The notes: generated by a model not told the origin, from the sequence alone. 64,000 nt of DNA from Promicromonospora thailandica (GCF_024171955.1 NZ_JAMTCS010000012.1:166173-230172); one strand, 5' to 3'. Counted from the stretch's first letter, positions 8,719-17,366 are shown. Translations and numbers: made by a program.

Positions 8719-10056
8719 TCAGCTCGCCTGGTCGCCGAGGAGGTTCTTGGCGGCGGTGAAACCGAGCTCCAGGTCCGCGAGGACGTCCTCCACGTTCTCC
8801 AGACCCACCGCGAGGCGGACCAGGCCGGGCGTCACGCCCGACAGCGCCTGCTCCTCGGGGGTCAGCTGGGAGTGCGTGGTGGAGGCCGGGTGGATCACGA
8901 GCGAGCGGACGTCGCCGATGTTGGCCACGTTCGAGTGCAGCTGCAGCGCGGAGACGAACGCCTGCCCCGCCTCGGCGCCGCCGTCGAGCTCGAACGCCAG
9001 CACCGCACCGGCGCCCCGGGGCGCGTACTTCTGTGCGTTGCCGTACCACGGCGAGCTCGGTAGCCCCGCGTAGTGGACGCCGCGGACGTCGTCGCGCGCC
9101 TCGAGCCACTGGGCGACGTGCTGGGCGTTGGCGACGTGCCGCTCGATCCGCAGCGACAGCGTCTCCAGGCCCTGGGCCAGCAGGAACGCGTTGAACGGCG
9201 AGATCGCCGCGCCCAGGTCGCGCAGGAGCTGGACGCGCGCCTTGAGCACGAACGCCAGGTTGGCGCCCAGGGCGCCGTCGACGCCGAGGTCGCGGGCGAA
9301 CACCAGGCCGTTGTAGCTCGGGTCCGGGGTGTTGAAGCCGGGGAACTTCTCCGGGTCGGCGCCGAAGTCGAAGCGACCGCCGTCGACGATCACACCGCCG
9401 ATCGCGCTGCCGTGCCCGCCCAGATACTTGGTCGCGGAGTGGACCACGATGTCGGCGCCGTGCTCGAACGGGCGGATCAGGTACGGCGTGGCCACCGTGT
9501 TGTCGACGATGAGCGGCACGCCCGCCTCGTGCGCCGCGGCCGCGACGCCCTCGATGTCGAGCACGTCGGAGCGCGGGTTCGGGATGGTCTCGCCGAAGAA
9601 CGCCTTGGTGTTCGGGCGGACCGCGGCGCGCCAGGCGTCGAGGTCGTGCGGGTCGTCGACGAACGTGGTCTCGATGCCGAACTTCGGCAGCGTGTGGTGC
9701 AGCAGGTTGTAGGTGCCGCCGTACAGGCTGGCGGACGCCACGACGTGGTCGCCGGCCTGCGCGAGGTTCAGGATCGCGAGCGACTCCGCGGCCTGGCCCG
9801 AGGCCACCAGCAGCGCGCCGACGCCGCCCTCGAGGCTGGCGATCCGGTCCTCCACCACCTGCTGCGTGGGGTTGCCGATGCGGGTGTAGATGGGGCCGAG
9901 GTCCTTCAGCGCGAACCGGTCGGCCGCGACTCCGGCGTCGGGGAACACGAACGAGGTGGTCTGGTAGATCGGCAGGGCGCGGGCGCCCGTGGCGGGGTCG
10001 GGCTCCTGGCCCGCGTGGATCTGGCGGGTCTCGAACGACCACTGCGGCTGCGTCAT
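8719..10056 (-). CDS. metY: O-acetylhomoserine sulfhydrylase (PLP)
   Basis: A 445-residue member of the Cys/Met metabolism PLP family. It converts O-acetylhomoserine and sulfide (or methanethiol) to homocysteine (or methionine). Visible are QIHAGQEPDPATGARALPIY, the cofactor-phosphate region SGQAAESLAILNL, the DNTVATPYLIRP aspartate that contacts the pyridine ring, and the Schiff-base lysine in HSATKYLGGHG (Lys210). Length matches the longer MetY class rather than MetB. ATG 10056 is preceded by GCAGGAGAGCC, a good ribosome site. A 200-base leader separates it from a cysteine-rich mini-ORF at 10255-10281, consistent with attenuation by cysteine. Confidence 0.95.
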   Translation of the reverse strand: MTQPQWSFETRQIHAGQEPDPATGARALPIYQTTSFVFPDAGVAADRFALKDLGPIYTRIGNPTQQVVEDRIASLEGGVGALLVASGQAAESLAILNLAQAGDHVVASASLYGGTYNLLHHTLPKFGIETTFVDDPHDLDAWRAAVRPNTKAFFGETIPNPRSDVLDIEGVAAAAHEAGVPLIVDNTVATPYLIRPFEHGADIVVHSATKYLGGHGSAIGGVIVDGGRFDFGADPEKFPGFNTPDPSYNGLVFARDLGVDGALGANLAFVLKARVQLLRDLGAAISPFNAFLLAQGLETLSLRIERHVANAQHVAQWLEARDDVRGVHYAGLPSSPWYGNAQKYAPRGAGAVLAFELDGGAEAGQAFVSALQLHSNVANIGDVRSLVIHPASTTHSQLTPEEQALSGVTPGLVRLAVGLENVEDVLADLELGFTAAKNLLGDQAS

Positions 10057-10254
10057 GGCTCTCCTGCTTCCTGTGGGGTGGTGCCTGGCGTCAAGCGGAC
10101 TGGCATCTGGCGGACTGCATCTGGCGAACGGGCAGAGACGTGCCGCGGCGTGCCCTCATGGGGCCTGCGCATCAGGAGGTGGGTCCGCGGCGGGGGACGG
10201 TGCGCACGCGGATGTCCGGCCGAGGTGGCCGAGGGCAGGCGAACGTGCGCTGGT

Positions 10255-10281
10255 TCAGCAACAACACATTCGACGAGTCAT
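10255..10281 (-). CDS. Poly-cysteine leader peptide of the metY-metX operon
   Basis: An eight-codon ORF reads MTRRMCCC and then TGA, with three cysteine codons directly before the stop. It lies 198 bp upstream of metY on the same strand. TACGGT stands seven bases before its ATG, so the transcript probably begins at the start codon (leaderless). Short leaderless ORFs ending in consecutive Cys codons are known in mycobacteria as cysteine-responsive attenuators of sulfur genes; ribosome stalling at the Cys run when Cys-tRNA is low changes expression of the genes downstream. The position, brevity and codon pattern match that class closely. The link to metYX is an inference from placement. Confidence 0.8.
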   Translation of the reverse strand: MTRRMCCC

Positions 10282-10294
10282 GGGTGAGACCGTA
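10282..10294 (-). promoter_or_regulatory. Predicted -10 element of the metYX leader transcript
   Basis: Minus strand TACGGT (10294-10289), seven bases, then the ATG of the poly-Cys leader. The -35 region is not clear. Confidence 0.5.
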
Positions 10295-10321
10295 GACGGC
10301 CCCGGGCGGCCCCGAAACCCG

Positions 10322-10353
10322 TGTCTTGTATTTTGAGATGCGGAAATGAGACA
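10322..10353 (-). promoter_or_regulatory. Inverted repeat upstream of the metYX promoter
   Basis: Read on the minus strand, TGTCTCATTT and AAATACAAGACA form an interrupted inverted repeat, and TCTCA also occurs twice 13 bases apart within it. It sits roughly 40-70 bases upstream of the predicted transcript start, in an AT-richer patch. It may bind a sulfur or methionine regulator; the factor is not known. Confidence 0.35.
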
Positions 10354-10513
10354 GGACGGGCATCGCGGTGCCCTGGTGAGTCCTTGGCGGGCCGTTTGCC
10401 TTCCGGTCGCGCGATTCCACGACCCGGGTCACAGTGGTGCCGGTGACACCGGAGTGATTCACAGGATCTACGCAAGGCGACACGCCGACGACGCGTCGAT
10501 CGGAAGGGGGATC

Positions 10514-11986
10514 ATGGGACAGGTACGGCACGGCCGGGGGTACGGCCACGGGCAGTCAGGCGGGCAGTCGGACGGGCACGGGCACGGGACCGTGCTCGTG
10601 CTCCGTGCGTTCGCCGCGGCGCTGCTCGCGCTCGGGCTGGTGATCCCCTGGGGTCCCGTCGCCAAGGCCGCACCGCCCGGTGACCCGGCGGGGGGCTCGT
10701 CGGCGTCGTCCGCCCCGTCGGACGAGCAGGCGCGGGCGGCGCGGGACGCCGTCGCCGCGGGCACCCTCGACGTCCGGCAGGCCGAGGCGGCGCTCCTCGC
10801 GCTCCGTGCGGCGCTCGACGAGGTGCGGGTGCGGGTGCAGGTCGCCGCGGCCGACCACGCGGAGGCGCAGCAGGCGGTCGAGGAGGCGCGGCGCGAGGTG
10901 GCCGCCGCCCGGGCCGCGGCCGACGAGGCGCGCGCCGGCGAGGAGGCGGCCCGCGCGAGCCTGGCCCAGGTGTACCGCGCCTCGGCGCACGACGACGGAC
11001 TGGGCCCGCTCGGCGTGGCCCTGGAGGCCGGCTCGGTCCCGGACATGGTGGGGCGCAGTGCGGCCGAGCGTGCCGTGCAGCGCAAGCTCGGCGGGGCGCT
11101 GGCGGAGTACCAGGAGGCGCGCGCGGCGTCGGAGTCCGCCGACGCCCGGTGGACCGCGGCCAAGGAGCGCCGCGACGTCGCCGTGGCGCAGGCTCGGACG
11201 GCGTACGCCGCCGCGGAGGCCGCCGCCACCGAGCTGGCGGAGCGGACCCGGGCCGCCGAGGTGCAGCGGCAGGCCCTCGTCGAACGGCTCGCGGTGCTGC
11301 GGCGGACCAGCGTGGAGATCGAGCGGCAGCGCGAGGAGGCCCGTGCCGCGGCCGAGGCGGCCGCCCGGGAGGCGGCGGCCCAGGCGGAGCTCGAGCGGCA
11401 GGAGCGGGCGCGCGAGGCGGCCGCGGCCGAGACGGCTCGGGAGCCGGACGGCGGTGGTGCGGACACGTCCGGCGCGTCGGACGGGGCCGGGGGCTCCGTC
11501 GAGCCCGCGCGAGACCGGCCGGTCCAGGAGCGGCCGGTCCAGGATCGGCCGGCGCAGGAGCGGCCGGCGCCGCCCGCCGTCGTCGTCCCGCCGACCTCCG
11601 GGGTCAGCAGCGGCTCGGCGGAGCGCGGCCTGGGCGCCGTCACGTGGGCGCGCGCCCGGATCGGGTCGCCCTACCGGCTCGGCGCGGCGGGTCCGACCCA
11701 CTACGACTGCTCGGGGCTGACCATGATGTCGTGGGCGAGCCAGGGCGTGGACATCACGCGGACGTCGCGGTCGCAGTACCTGGCCGTCGGCAAGGTGGGC
11801 TACGGCGCCCTCCGGGCGGGTGACCTCATCTTCTACGGGACGGACCCGGCGGACCCGTCGTCGATCTACCACGTGGCCATGTACGCGGGCGGCGGCACGA
11901 TGGTCGAGGCGACGCTGCCCGGTCAGCCGCTCGCGGAGAACCCGCTGCGGCTCACGCACGCGATGCCCTACGCGGGCCGCCCGTGA
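10514..11986 (+). CDS. Secreted NlpC/P60 peptidoglycan hydrolase with coiled coil
   Basis: A 490-residue exported cell-wall endopeptidase. An unusually long, His/Gly-rich N-terminal stretch precedes the hydrophobic signal core (LVLRAFAAALLALGLVIPWG, ending near AKAA at residue 55). Residues about 70-300 are Ala/Glu/Arg-rich heptads, a coiled coil as in RipA/CwlO-type hydrolases. A Pro-rich linker with repeated RPVQ(E/D) units follows. The C-terminal NlpC/P60 domain has Cys399 in THYDCSGLTMMSW and His453 in SIYHVAMY. ATG 10514 has a GGAAGGGGG ribosome site. It is expected to cut stem-peptide bonds at the cell surface. Confidence 0.88.
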   Translation: MGQVRHGRGYGHGQSGGQSDGHGHGTVLVLRAFAAALLALGLVIPWGPVAKAAPPGDPAGGSSASSAPSDEQARAARDAVAAGTLDVRQAEAALLALRAALDEVRVRVQVAAADHAEAQQAVEEARREVAAARAAADEARAGEEAARASLAQVYRASAHDDGLGPLGVALEAGSVPDMVGRSAAERAVQRKLGGALAEYQEARAASESADARWTAAKERRDVAVAQARTAYAAAEAAATELAERTRAAEVQRQALVERLAVLRRTSVEIERQREEARAAAEAAAREAAAQAELERQERAREAAAAETAREPDGGGADTSGASDGAGGSVEPARDRPVQERPVQDRPAQERPAPPAVVVPPTSGVSSGSAERGLGAVTWARARIGSPYRLGAAGPTHYDCSGLTMMSWASQGVDITRTSRSQYLAVGKVGYGALRAGDLIFYGTDPADPSSIYHVAMYAGGGTMVEATLPGQPLAENPLRLTHAMPYAGRP

Positions 11987-11993
11987 CCCCGGA

Positions 11994-12041
11994 ACGTGGC
12001 AGACGCACAGGTCGCAGGAGCGGCCCGTGCGTCTGACACGT
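11994..12041. terminator. Bidirectional terminator between nlpC-type gene and ppa
   Basis: ACGTGGCAGACGCAC at 11994-12008 pairs with GTGCGTCTGACACGT at 12027-12041 with one bulged or mismatched position. It sits between two convergent stop codons, so it can serve both genes. Confidence 0.7.
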
Positions 12042-12055
12042 CAGGGGTGGGGCGT

Positions 12056-12556
12056 TCAGTGCTTGTCGTAGTAGCCCGTGTCCTTGGCGCGCTGGATCGA
12101 GCGGACGATCTCCGCCTCGGCGTCCGCGCGGCCCACCCAGTGGGCGCCCTCGACGGACTTGCCGGGCTCCAGGTCCTTGTAGACCTCGAAGAAGTGCTGG
12201 ATCTCCAGGCGGTGGAAGTCCGAGACGTCGTCGATGTCCTGGCGCCACGCCGCGCGCTGGTCACCCGTCGGCACGCACAGCACCTTGTCGTCGCCGCCGG
12301 CCTCGTCGCGCATGCGGAACATGCCCAGGGCGCGGCACCGGATCAGGCAGCCGGGGAACGTGGGCTCCTCCAGCAGGACCAGGGCGTCCAGCGGGTCGCC
12401 GTCCTCGCCGAGGGTGTCCTCGATGAAGCCGTAGTCGTCGGGGTAGCGCGTCGAGGTGAAGAGCATGCGGTCGAGGCGGATGCGTCCGGTCTCGTGATCC
12501 ACCTCGTACTTGTTCCGCTGACCCTTGGGGATCTCGATCGTGACGTCGAACTCCAC
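12056..12556 (-). CDS. ppa: Inorganic pyrophosphatase (family I)
   Basis: A 166-residue soluble pyrophosphatase that drives biosynthesis by removing PPi. The family signature is intact: [37 protein letters not shown] (the metal-binding Asp cluster) and the C-terminal [10 protein letters not shown] and YYDKH. Length matches the bacterial hexameric enzyme. It begins at a GTG at 12556. It is divergent from the dacB-type gene, as in mycobacteria, where the same pair occurs. Confidence 0.97.
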   Translation of the reverse strand: MEFDVTIEIPKGQRNKYEVDHETGRIRLDRMLFTSTRYPDDYGFIEDTLGEDGDPLDALVLLEEPTFPGCLIRCRALGMFRMRDEAGGDDKVLCVPTGDQRAAWRQDIDDVSDFHRLEIQHFFEVYKDLEPGKSVEGAHWVGRADAEAEIVRSIQRAKDTGYYDKH

Positions 12557-12709
12557 GCCGATGTGCTCCAGTTCTGGTGATGAGGACGCCGAAGTGTCTT
12601 ACCGCGGCGGCGGCCGTGCGCCCGTCCAGTGTGCCATGCGAGGTGTGCTCTGACCGGTGGCTGTGGTCAGGACCACTCCGGTGTGTTCGGCATAATTCGC
12701 AGCGGGCGT

Positions 12710-12733
12710 CTCGCGCGCGTCGTCGCGCGCGAG
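12710..12733. repeat. CG-alternating hairpin upstream of dacB
   Basis: CTCGCGCGCG, a TCGT loop, and CGCGCGCGAG form a perfect 10-bp stem in the divergent ppa/dacB spacer. The alternating CG run could also adopt unusual DNA structure. Its role is not known. Confidence 0.4.
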
Positions 12734-12832
12734 CGGGTGAAATTTCCCGTGCACCGTCGTCGCCGTACCGTCGCCGGGTTTGCCGCGACTAGAGTTGGCG
12801 ATGGCTCTTACGTGACGATCGAGAGGATGCCC

Positions 12833-14275
12833 ATGGAGTGGGGGTTGCGCTCCGGCGCTGCCGTCGCCGCGGTCGTCGCAGTGTTCGGTGGGTACCTGGT
12901 CGCCGACGCGTTCGACATGATCCCCGGCATGCTCACCACGGCGGAGCCGTGGCCCGAGCCGGCGCCCTTCCCGACGGCGCCCGGCGCCGTCGAGGGCCCC
13001 GCCCCCGCGGCGCTCCTGAGCGGCTTGCCCGCCGACGCCCCGGTGCCGGACAGCGTGGAGATGCAGCGCCTCGTGTCCGGCCTCGCCGACGACAAGCGGC
13101 TCGGCTCCCGTGTCGGCGTCATGGTGGCCGACGCGGCGACGGGCGAGGTGCTCGGCTCCGCCAGCCCGGACAAGCTGATGACCCCCGCCTCCACGCAGAA
13201 GCTGTTCACCGGCGTCGCGTCGCTCGCGTCGACCCCGGCGGACACCACGCTGGACACGCGGGCCGTCCTCGTCGACGACGACACGGTGGTGCTGGTGGGC
13301 GGCGGCGACATGATGCTCGCCGCAGGGCACGGCGACCCCGACGCGGTCAACGGCCGGGCCGGCCTCGCCGACCTCGCGCAGCAGGTCGCCGCCAAGCTCA
13401 AGGTCGCCGGCACCACCGAGGTGCGGGTCGCGCTCGACGACACCCTCTTCACGGGTGACCAGATCGCCCCGACCGTGGCGAGCCCGGACATCGCGGCCGG
13501 CTACATCGCGCCCGTCTCCTCGCTCGGCATCAACGTGGGTCTGCTCTCCGACGAGTACGGCGACAACGGCCCGCGCGCGTCCGACCCCGGCCGGTACGCG
13601 GCGGAGGCCTTCGCGGCGGCCCTGGAGAACGAGGGGCTCACGACGGCGGACGCCGTGGTGGACGAGACCGCGCCGGACGACGCGCGGGTGCTCGGCGAGG
13701 TCAGCTCGGCACCGCTCGCCGAGGTGGTCGGGTTCGCGATGCAGTACTCGGACAACACGATCACCGAGGTGCTCGGCCGCCTCGTCGCCGTCGAGGCCGG
13801 CCTGCCCGGGTCGAACGACGGCGCCACGCAGGCCGTGATCGCGAGCGCGAAGCGGCTCGGCGTCGACATGACCGGGGCCCGGCTGCGGGACTGCTCGGGG
13901 CTCGGCGACGGCTCGTACCTCAGTGCGCAGCAGCTGACGGACCTGCTCGAGGTCATGGTCGACCCGGCGCACCCGGAGCTGCGCAGCGAGGCGGTCGGCA
14001 TGCCGGTCGCCGGCCTGTCCGGCACGCTCGACAGCGCCCACGGCCGGTTCACGGGCGACAACGAAGCACGCGGCCTGGCCCGCGCCAAGACGGGCAGCCT
14101 GCCCAAGGTGCGGGCGCTCGCCGGGACGGTGGTCACCGCCGACGACCGGCTCCTGGTCTTCTCGATCCTGGCCGACGCGATCCCGGCCGACCGGACCGTC
14201 GGCGCCACCTGGATCTACGACGACTTCGTGGGCCGGCTCGCGGCCTACGGGTCGGCCCCCGCCCAGGACGGCTGA
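12833..14275 (+). CDS. dacB: D-alanyl-D-alanine carboxypeptidase/endopeptidase (PBP4 type)
   Basis: A 480-residue class C penicillin-binding protein (peptidase family S13) that trims peptidoglycan cross-links outside the cell. The active-site motifs are all present: Ser120-x-x-Lys123 in TPASTQKLF, Ser306-Asp-Asn308 in QYSDNTITE, and Lys419-Thr-Gly in RAKTGSLP. A membrane-spanning or signal segment is at residues 5-25 (LRSGAAVAAVVAVFGGYLVA). I chose ATG 12833 because GAGAGG lies seven bases upstream; ATG 12827 is a close alternative, and the open frame continues upstream without coding character. Confidence 0.92.
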   Translation: MEWGLRSGAAVAAVVAVFGGYLVADAFDMIPGMLTTAEPWPEPAPFPTAPGAVEGPAPAALLSGLPADAPVPDSVEMQRLVSGLADDKRLGSRVGVMVADAATGEVLGSASPDKLMTPASTQKLFTGVASLASTPADTTLDTRAVLVDDDTVVLVGGGDMMLAAGHGDPDAVNGRAGLADLAQQVAAKLKVAGTTEVRVALDDTLFTGDQIAPTVASPDIAAGYIAPVSSLGINVGLLSDEYGDNGPRASDPGRYAAEAFAAALENEGLTTADAVVDETAPDDARVLGEVSSAPLAEVVGFAMQYSDNTITEVLGRLVAVEAGLPGSNDGATQAVIASAKRLGVDMTGARLRDCSGLGDGSYLSAQQLTDLLEVMVDPAHPELRSEAVGMPVAGLSGTLDSAHGRFTGDNEARGLARAKTGSLPKVRALAGTVVTADDRLLVFSILADAIPADRTVGATWIYDDFVGRLAAYGSAPAQDG

Positions 14276-14296
14276 CGCGGCACCGGCCGGGACCGT

Positions 14297-14308
14297 TACC
14301 GTGGTCCG
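14297..14308 (+). promoter_or_regulatory. Predicted -10 element and leaderless start of the DUF2342 gene
   Basis: TACCGT, six bases, then GTG. No ribosome binding site. It lies in the 33-bp gap after dacB, so this gene can be expressed independently. Confidence 0.45.
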
Positions 14309-15388
14309 GTGACCCAGGCCTCCCTCGCCCCGCAGGTCGTCGACTGGACGGCGGCAGCCCAGATCGCGGGCCGGCTCGCGCCGCCCGGGCCGCAGGCGCC
14401 GCGCGAGGAGCTCGCCGCCCTGGTGAGCGGGCTGCGCGACGCGGCGGGGGACGCCGTCGGCCACGTGCTGGAGACCACCCGCATGCTGCCCCCCGGCGGT
14501 GCGGGCGACGCACTGAGCCCCGTCGCCGTGGTGGACCGCGCGAGCTGGGCCCGCGCCAACACGCAGTCCATGGCCGTGATGACCGAGGGCCTCGGGGCGA
14601 TCGTCGCGGAGGTCTCGCGCAGCGCCACGTCCACCGCCGCGCAGCTCGCCGGCGCGGCCGAGATCGGTGCGGTGCTCGCGCTGCTCAGCGGTCGCGTCCT
14701 GGGCCAGTACGACCCCTACTCCGGGCCCGGGCGGCTGCTCCTGGTGGCGCCCAACGTGCTGCAGGCGGAGCGCGCGATGCGTGTTCCCGCGCGCGACTTC
14801 CGGCTCTGGGTGTGCCTGCACGAGCAGACGCACGCCCTGCAGTTCGCGGCCGCACCCTGGCTCTCGGAGCACCTCAGCGGGCGCACCCGGCACCTCGTGG
14901 CGGGCATGGCGCGCACGTCCGCCGAGCTGGCCAGGGCGCGGTTCGACAAGAAGCTCGTGGCGATCGGACGGTCGGTGCGCGACGCCCTGCGGGGCCAGGG
15001 CGGAACCCTCGTGGACGGGATGCTCACGCACGAGCAGAAGGCGGAGCTCGCCGACATCACCGCCGTCATGGCCCTGCTGGAGGGGCACGCCGACGTGATG
15101 ATGGACGCCGTCGGCCCGCGCGTGGTGCCGTCGGTGCGGCGCATCCGCGCCCGGTTCGAGCGGCGGCGCGACGGCGAGGGGCGGGCCACCTTCGACGTCG
15201 TGGTGCAGAAGCTGCTCGGCATGGACGCCAAGCTCGCGCAGTACCGGGACGGGGCCGCGTTCGTGCGGTCCGTGGAGCGGGCGGTCGGCCGCGACGGCCT
15301 GAACGCGGTGTGGGCCGCCCCCGAGAACCTGCCGAACGCGCGCGAGATCGCCGACGCCCGCGCCTGGGTGCGCCGGGTGCACGGATGA
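14309..15388 (+). CDS. DUF2342 zinc-dependent metalloprotease-like protein
   Basis: A 359-residue protein of the DUF2342 family, often labelled as associated with coenzyme F420 biosynthesis because it tracks with F420 producers. It contains an HExxH zinc motif, HEQTH at residues 171-175 within WVCLHEQTHALQF, and a downstream GHADVMMDAVG that could provide the third ligand (Glu in LLEGHAD). Substrate and role are unknown. It starts at GTG 14309 with no ribosome site. The position between dacB and tilS is the same as in mycobacteria. cofD and cofC are 12 kb away in the window, which fits an F420-using organism. Confidence 0.8.
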   Translation: MTQASLAPQVVDWTAAAQIAGRLAPPGPQAPREELAALVSGLRDAAGDAVGHVLETTRMLPPGGAGDALSPVAVVDRASWARANTQSMAVMTEGLGAIVAEVSRSATSTAAQLAGAAEIGAVLALLSGRVLGQYDPYSGPGRLLLVAPNVLQAERAMRVPARDFRLWVCLHEQTHALQFAAAPWLSEHLSGRTRHLVAGMARTSAELARARFDKKLVAIGRSVRDALRGQGGTLVDGMLTHEQKAELADITAVMALLEGHADVMMDAVGPRVVPSVRRIRARFERRRDGEGRATFDVVVQKLLGMDAKLAQYRDGAAFVRSVERAVGRDGLNAVWAAPENLPNAREIADARAWVRRVHG

Positions 15389-15427
15389 GCACGGCGGTGG
15401 CGGTCCCGGTGCGCGGGGCGCGCTGAC

Positions 15428-16645
15428 GTGGCCCGGGTCGACCCCGCCGTCGCCGCGGCCCGCAACGCCGTGCGGGCGGTGCTCGCGGAGCTGGGACCGG
15501 ACGACCTCGTGCTGGTGGCCTGCTCCGGCGGCGCGGACAGCCTGGCGCTCGCCGCGGCCACGGCGTACGAGGCCGGGCGGGTCGGCCGGTCCGTCCGGTC
15601 CCGCGGGTACGCCGTGCGGGCCGGCGCGGTGATCGTGGACCACGGCCTGCAGCCAGGCTCCGCCGAGGTCGCCGCCCGCGCGGCAGCCCGCTGCGAGGCC
15701 CTGGGCCTGGCGCCGGTGCTGATCCGCCGAGCCGCCTGGCCCGCCGGCGCCTCCGCCGGCTCCGCCTCCGGCTCCGCCGCCGGCGAACGTAGGGATCGTC
15801 GGTCTCTGGGCGCTGATGCGGCGATGAACCCTACGTTCGGCGCCGCCGGGCCGGAGGGGGCCGCGCGGGAGGCTCGGTATCGGGCGATCACAGAGAGTGC
15901 TCAGGAGAGCGGGGCGCGGCTCGTGCTGCTCGGGCACACCCTCGACGACCAGGCCGAACAGGTGCTGCTCGGGCTCGCCCGCGGCGCCGGCGCCCGGTCG
16001 CTGGCCGGCATGCCCCGCGAGCGCGGCATCTTCCGCCGCCCGTTCCTCGGCCTCCGGCGCGCGCAGACCGAGGCCGTGTGCGCGGCACTGGGCCTGGAGT
16101 TCTGGACCGACCCCACCAACCTCGCGCCGCCCGCCGGACCCCGCCCGGAGGAGGGCGCGGCGGGTGTGGCGTTCGTCCCACTGCGATCCCGCGTCCGCGC
16201 CCACGTGCTCCCCGCGCTCGAGGACACCCTGGGTCCCGGCGTGGCCGAGGCCCTCGGGCGCACCGCCGACCAGCTGCGCGACGACGCCGACCTGCTGGAC
16301 ACCCTGGCGTCCGACCTCCTGGCACGGGCACGCCGGGAGCCGGACACCCCGGAACCCGGCCTCGACCTGGACGTCGCCGTCCTCGAGGACGCCCATCGCG
16401 CGGTGCGCCGGCGGGCGCTGCGGCTCGCGGCGCTCGCGGCCGGCTGCCCGCCCACGGACACCACCGCACGGCACGTCGAGGCGCTGGACGCGCTCGTCGT
16501 GGCGTGGGCCGGTCAGGGCCCCGTGCACCTGCCCGGCGGCGCACGAGCCCGTCGCGCGTGTGGCAGGCTTTTCCTGCGCGCCGCGCCGACCGGAACCCCG
16601 GACGGCCCGGGCGGCGTCCGTCCCCCCAGCACAACTCAGGAGTGA
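15428..16645 (+). CDS. tilS: tRNA(Ile)-lysidine synthase
   Basis: A 405-residue N-type ATP pyrophosphatase that converts the wobble C of the Ile CAU anticodon to lysidine. The PP-loop SGGADS is at residues 33-38, with [24 protein letters not shown] and RPFLGLRR following. Residues about 108-140 are an atypical insert (repetitive Ala/Gly/Ser, then a segment encoded by a DNA palindrome at 15781-15843), placed just before the conserved AREARYRAI helix. Starts at GTG 15428 and lies three bases before hpt, the usual actinobacterial pair. Confidence 0.93.
   Translation: MARVDPAVAAARNAVRAVLAELGPDDLVLVACSGGADSLALAAATAYEAGRVGRSVRSRGYAVRAGAVIVDHGLQPGSAEVAARAAARCEALGLAPVLIRRAAWPAGASAGSASGSAAGERRDRRSLGADAAMNPTFGAAGPEGAAREARYRAITESAQESGARLVLLGHTLDDQAEQVLLGLARGAGARSLAGMPRERGIFRRPFLGLRRAQTEAVCAALGLEFWTDPTNLAPPAGPRPEEGAAGVAFVPLRSRVRAHVLPALEDTLGPGVAEALGRTADQLRDDADLLDTLASDLLARARREPDTPEPGLDLDVAVLEDAHRAVRRRALRLAALAAGCPPTDTTARHVEALDALVVAWAGQGPVHLPGGARARRACGRLFLRAAPTGTPDGPGGVRPPSTTQE
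15781..15843 (+). repeat. Palindromic element inside tilS
   Basis: CGAACGTAGGG at 15784-15794 is exactly inverted at 15829-15839, and the pairing continues imperfectly on both sides to about 22 bp. The element lies in frame and encodes roughly residues 118-139 of TilS. It resembles small REP/BIME-type hairpins usually found between genes. Confidence 0.55.
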
Positions 16646-16648
16646 CCC

Positions 16649-17203
16649 GTGGACCAGTCCGACGTCGGCCCCGACCTCGCAGAGGTCCTGCTCACCGAGG
16701 AGCAGCTCACCAAGAAGCTGGACGAGATGGCGGCGCAGATCGACGCCGACTACGCGGGCAAGGACCTGCTCCTGGTGGGTGTCCTCAAGGGTGCGGTCAT
16801 GGTCATGGCGGACCTGTCGCGGCGCCTGCACCACCCGGTCCAGATGGACTGGATGGCGGTGTCGTCCTACGGCTCGGGCACCAAGTCGTCCGGCGTCGTG
16901 CGCATCCTGATGGACCTCCGCTCCGACCTCACCGGGCGCAACGTCCTCATCGTCGAGGACATCATCGACTCGGGCCTCACGCTGTCGTGGCTGGTCTCGA
17001 ACCTGCGCTCGCGGGGCCCGGAGTCCGTGGAGATCGCCTCGATGCTGCGCAAGCCCGACGCGGCGCAGGCCGACGTCGACGTGAAGTACCTCGGGTACGA
17101 CATCCCGAACGAGTTCGTGGTCGGCTACGGCCTCGACTACGCGGAGAACTATCGGAACCTGCCGTTCGTTGCCACCTTGGCACCGCACGTCTACGGGGGC
17201 TGA
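16649..17203 (+). CDS. hpt: Hypoxanthine phosphoribosyltransferase
   Basis: A 184-residue purine salvage enzyme. It has LLVGVLKGAVMVMADL near the N-terminus and the PRPP-binding motif VLIVEDIIDSGLTL at about residues 101-114, followed by the base-specificity region VKYLGYDIPNEFVVGYGLDY. It makes IMP or GMP from PRPP and hypoxanthine or guanine. The GTG start at 16649 uses an AGGAG embedded in the last codons of tilS, so the two are translationally linked. Confidence 0.96.
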   Translation: MDQSDVGPDLAEVLLTEEQLTKKLDEMAAQIDADYAGKDLLLVGVLKGAVMVMADLSRRLHHPVQMDWMAVSSYGSGTKSSGVVRILMDLRSDLTGRNVLIVEDIIDSGLTLSWLVSNLRSRGPESVEIASMLRKPDAAQADVDVKYLGYDIPNEFVVGYGLDYAENYRNLPFVATLAPHVYGG

Positions 17204-17265
17204 CAGGCCCGCCCTGCCCAGCCTCGCCCCGACGCCGCGAGTGCCCGTCCCGGGCGGTTCGTCAC

Positions 17266-17289
17266 GTCTGGGCGAGGTGCCGCCCAGAC
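17266..17289 (+). terminator. Hairpin after hpt
   Basis: GTCTGGGCG and CGCCCAGAC form a perfect 9-bp stem around AGGTGC, about 60 bp after the hpt stop and before the ftsH leader. A further TCTGGGCGA copy follows at about 17299. It may end the tilS-hpt transcript. Confidence 0.5.
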
Positions 17290-17366
17290 ATCGCATGCTC
17301 TGGGCGAACACTCGGGGCTCCTCTCAGGGAGACCATGTAGTTTCGACGGACACATACTGCGCGAGC

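Larger units (their letters stand above)
10057..10513. other. Divergent control region between metY and the NlpC/P60 gene
   Basis: This 457-bp stretch holds no ordinary gene. It contains the metY leader with the poly-Cys mini-ORF (10255-10281), a short imperfect direct repeat near 10093-10130 built on CAGATGCAGTCCGC-like words, an inverted repeat TGTCT...AGACA at 10322-10353, and the upstream region of the NlpC/P60 gene, whose ribosome site GGAAGGGGG is at 10502-10510. I could not fit SAM or c-di-AMP riboswitch consensus elements to it. Confidence 0.6.

Noticed and set aside
10057..10350. SAM riboswitch upstream of metY
   Set aside because: I could not match the conserved cores of SAM-I, SAM-II or SAM-IV. 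The poly-Cys mini-ORF explains the leader better.
10300..10513. c-di-AMP (ydaO-type) riboswitch before the NlpC/P60 gene
   Set aside because: Such riboswitches do precede wall hydrolases in actinobacteria, but the conserved GA-rich core elements were not found here. Small hairpins alone are not enough.
12599..17311. Very long minus-strand open frame (about 1,570 codons) opposite dacB, DUF2342, tilS and hpt
   Set aside because: Composition is Arg/Gly/His/Val-rich with no domain, and it lies antisense to well-supported genes. It is a by-product of high GC at third codon positions.
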